From Lignipirellula cremea (lineage in GTDB: Bacteria; Planctomycetota; Planctomycetia; Pirellulales; Pirellulaceae), in NCBI RefSeq assembly GCF_007751035.1, contig NZ_CP036433.1:2585001-2649000 (forward strand): 64,000 nt of DNA. The letters are read 5' to 3'. Below, in pieces: positions 63,673 to 64,000 of this stretch. The translations under genes were made by a program, and so were the position numbers. Under the pieces are notes generated by a model. It did not search any database and was not told the origin of the DNA. It saw only the letters and a program-made list of their open reading frames with translations. Numbering within the stretch: the first letter of the stretch is position 1; every line of letters starts with the position of its first letter.

Positions 63673-64000
63673 GTGTCTTCGACGCCTGTTGATTTTGATC
63701 CGCTGGTTGATGAAGCCCCCAGCCGTTACGTCGTGGGCATCGATCTGGGAACGACGAACTCGGCGTTGACGTATGTCGATACCGAGAAATCGCCCTGGAC
63801 AGTCGAAGTGTTTGCGGCGCCCCAGGTCGTGGCGGCCGGCGAAGTCGAAGCCCGCGAGACGCTCCCCTCGTTCCACTACCAGGCGACCCTCAACGAGGCC
63901 GAACAAGGCGCCCTGCGGTTGCCCTGGTTGAAAGAAAATCCGACGTACGCGGTCGGCGTATTCGCCCGCGACCAGGGGACGGCGGCGCCAGGGCGCATGA
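63673..64000 (+). CDS. Hsp70 family protein (3' truncated by the window)
   Basis: The first 109 codons are present, from a GTG start. An 18-residue acidic leader (SSTPVDFDPLVDEAPSRY) precedes the Hsp70/actin-type phosphate 1 motif VVGIDLGTTNSALTYVDT, which binds ATP. The following LPWLKENPTYAVGVFARDQG segment differs from DnaK, where the sequence after the motif leads to a conserved EG/PSxV region; here TLPSFHYQA may be the equivalent. It therefore looks like a divergent Hsp70 homologue rather than DnaK itself. It follows the J-like membrane protein gene, suggesting a functional link. Confidence 0.85.
   Translation, partial: MSSTPVDFDPLVDEAPSRYVVGIDLGTTNSALTYVDTEKSPWTVEVFAAPQVVAAGEVEARETLPSFHYQATLNEAEQGALRLPWLKENPTYAVGVFARDQGTAAPGRM

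Noticed and set aside
1-64000. tRNA, rRNA or CRISPR features
   Set aside because: Scanning for T-loop consensus sequences, rRNA-like blocks and regularly spaced repeats gave nothing convincing.

Overview
The window comes from a GC-rich planctomycete chromosome, most likely of the Pirellulales/Pirellulaceae type. The evidence is the gene content: a pseudopilin-like DUF1559 protein, a GYF-domain protein with a DUF6263-like C-terminus, a J-like N-terminal domain typical of planctomycetes, a sulfatase, two PIG-L deacetylases, Gfo/Idh/MocA oxidoreductases, an NHL-repeat protein and a YfbK-type von Willebrand protein coded next to an ECF sigma factor. Most assignments rest on motifs read directly from the translated sequence; no database search was run.

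Layout. 1-6 kb: the end of an unidentified gene with two downstream hairpins, a small SET-domain protein, a DUF1559 protein, a Cys-rich membrane protein, and an ECF sigma factor followed by a membrane-anchored vWFA protein that is probably its partner. 6-12 kb: an orphan N6-adenine DNA methylase, a sodium:solute symporter with a small DUF3311-like partner, and an NRDE protein with a clear terminator. 12-18.8 kb: an oxidoreductase, FabH, a TIM-barrel-like protein and secreted or anchored proteins of unknown role. 18.9-24.8 kb: a GYF/DUF6263 protein, two tandem paralogous secreted proteins sharing a 277-bp identical tract, then about 0.9 kb rich in repeats (a large inverted repeat, a direct repeat and a 132-bp MITE-like element), a doubtful ORF and a frameshifted gene. 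24.8-32 kb: a conserved hypothetical, two PIG-L deacetylases, a DUF2007 protein, a sulfatase and an amino-acid permease, followed by a twin-hairpin extragenic repeat. 32-37 kb: a membrane protein, RibD and UvrA.

37.4-53.7 kb is a complete 14-gene respiratory complex I operon in the order nuoA to nuoN, with several start/stop overlaps. Its oddities are a NuoJ with about 200 extra N-terminal residues, a NuoL with a His-rich insert, and a short NuoG. 53.9-59.8 kb carries a sugar-phosphate isomerase/epimerase-like protein overlapping rpiA by four bases, acetyl-CoA synthetase behind a near-consensus sigma-70 promoter, an NHL-repeat protein and another oxidoreductase. 59.8-64 kb holds a small hypothetical, a single-pass membrane protein, a large J-like/transmembrane/Pro-rich protein and the start of an Hsp70-family gene, which together look like a membrane-linked chaperone module.

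The best candidates for something undescribed are the sigma/vWFA pair with a threefold N-terminal repeat, the J-like membrane protein plus Hsp70-like module, and the repeat family sharing a GCTAGCG-type core around 22.9-23.7 kb. No rRNA, tRNA, CRISPR array or complete transposase gene was recognised.
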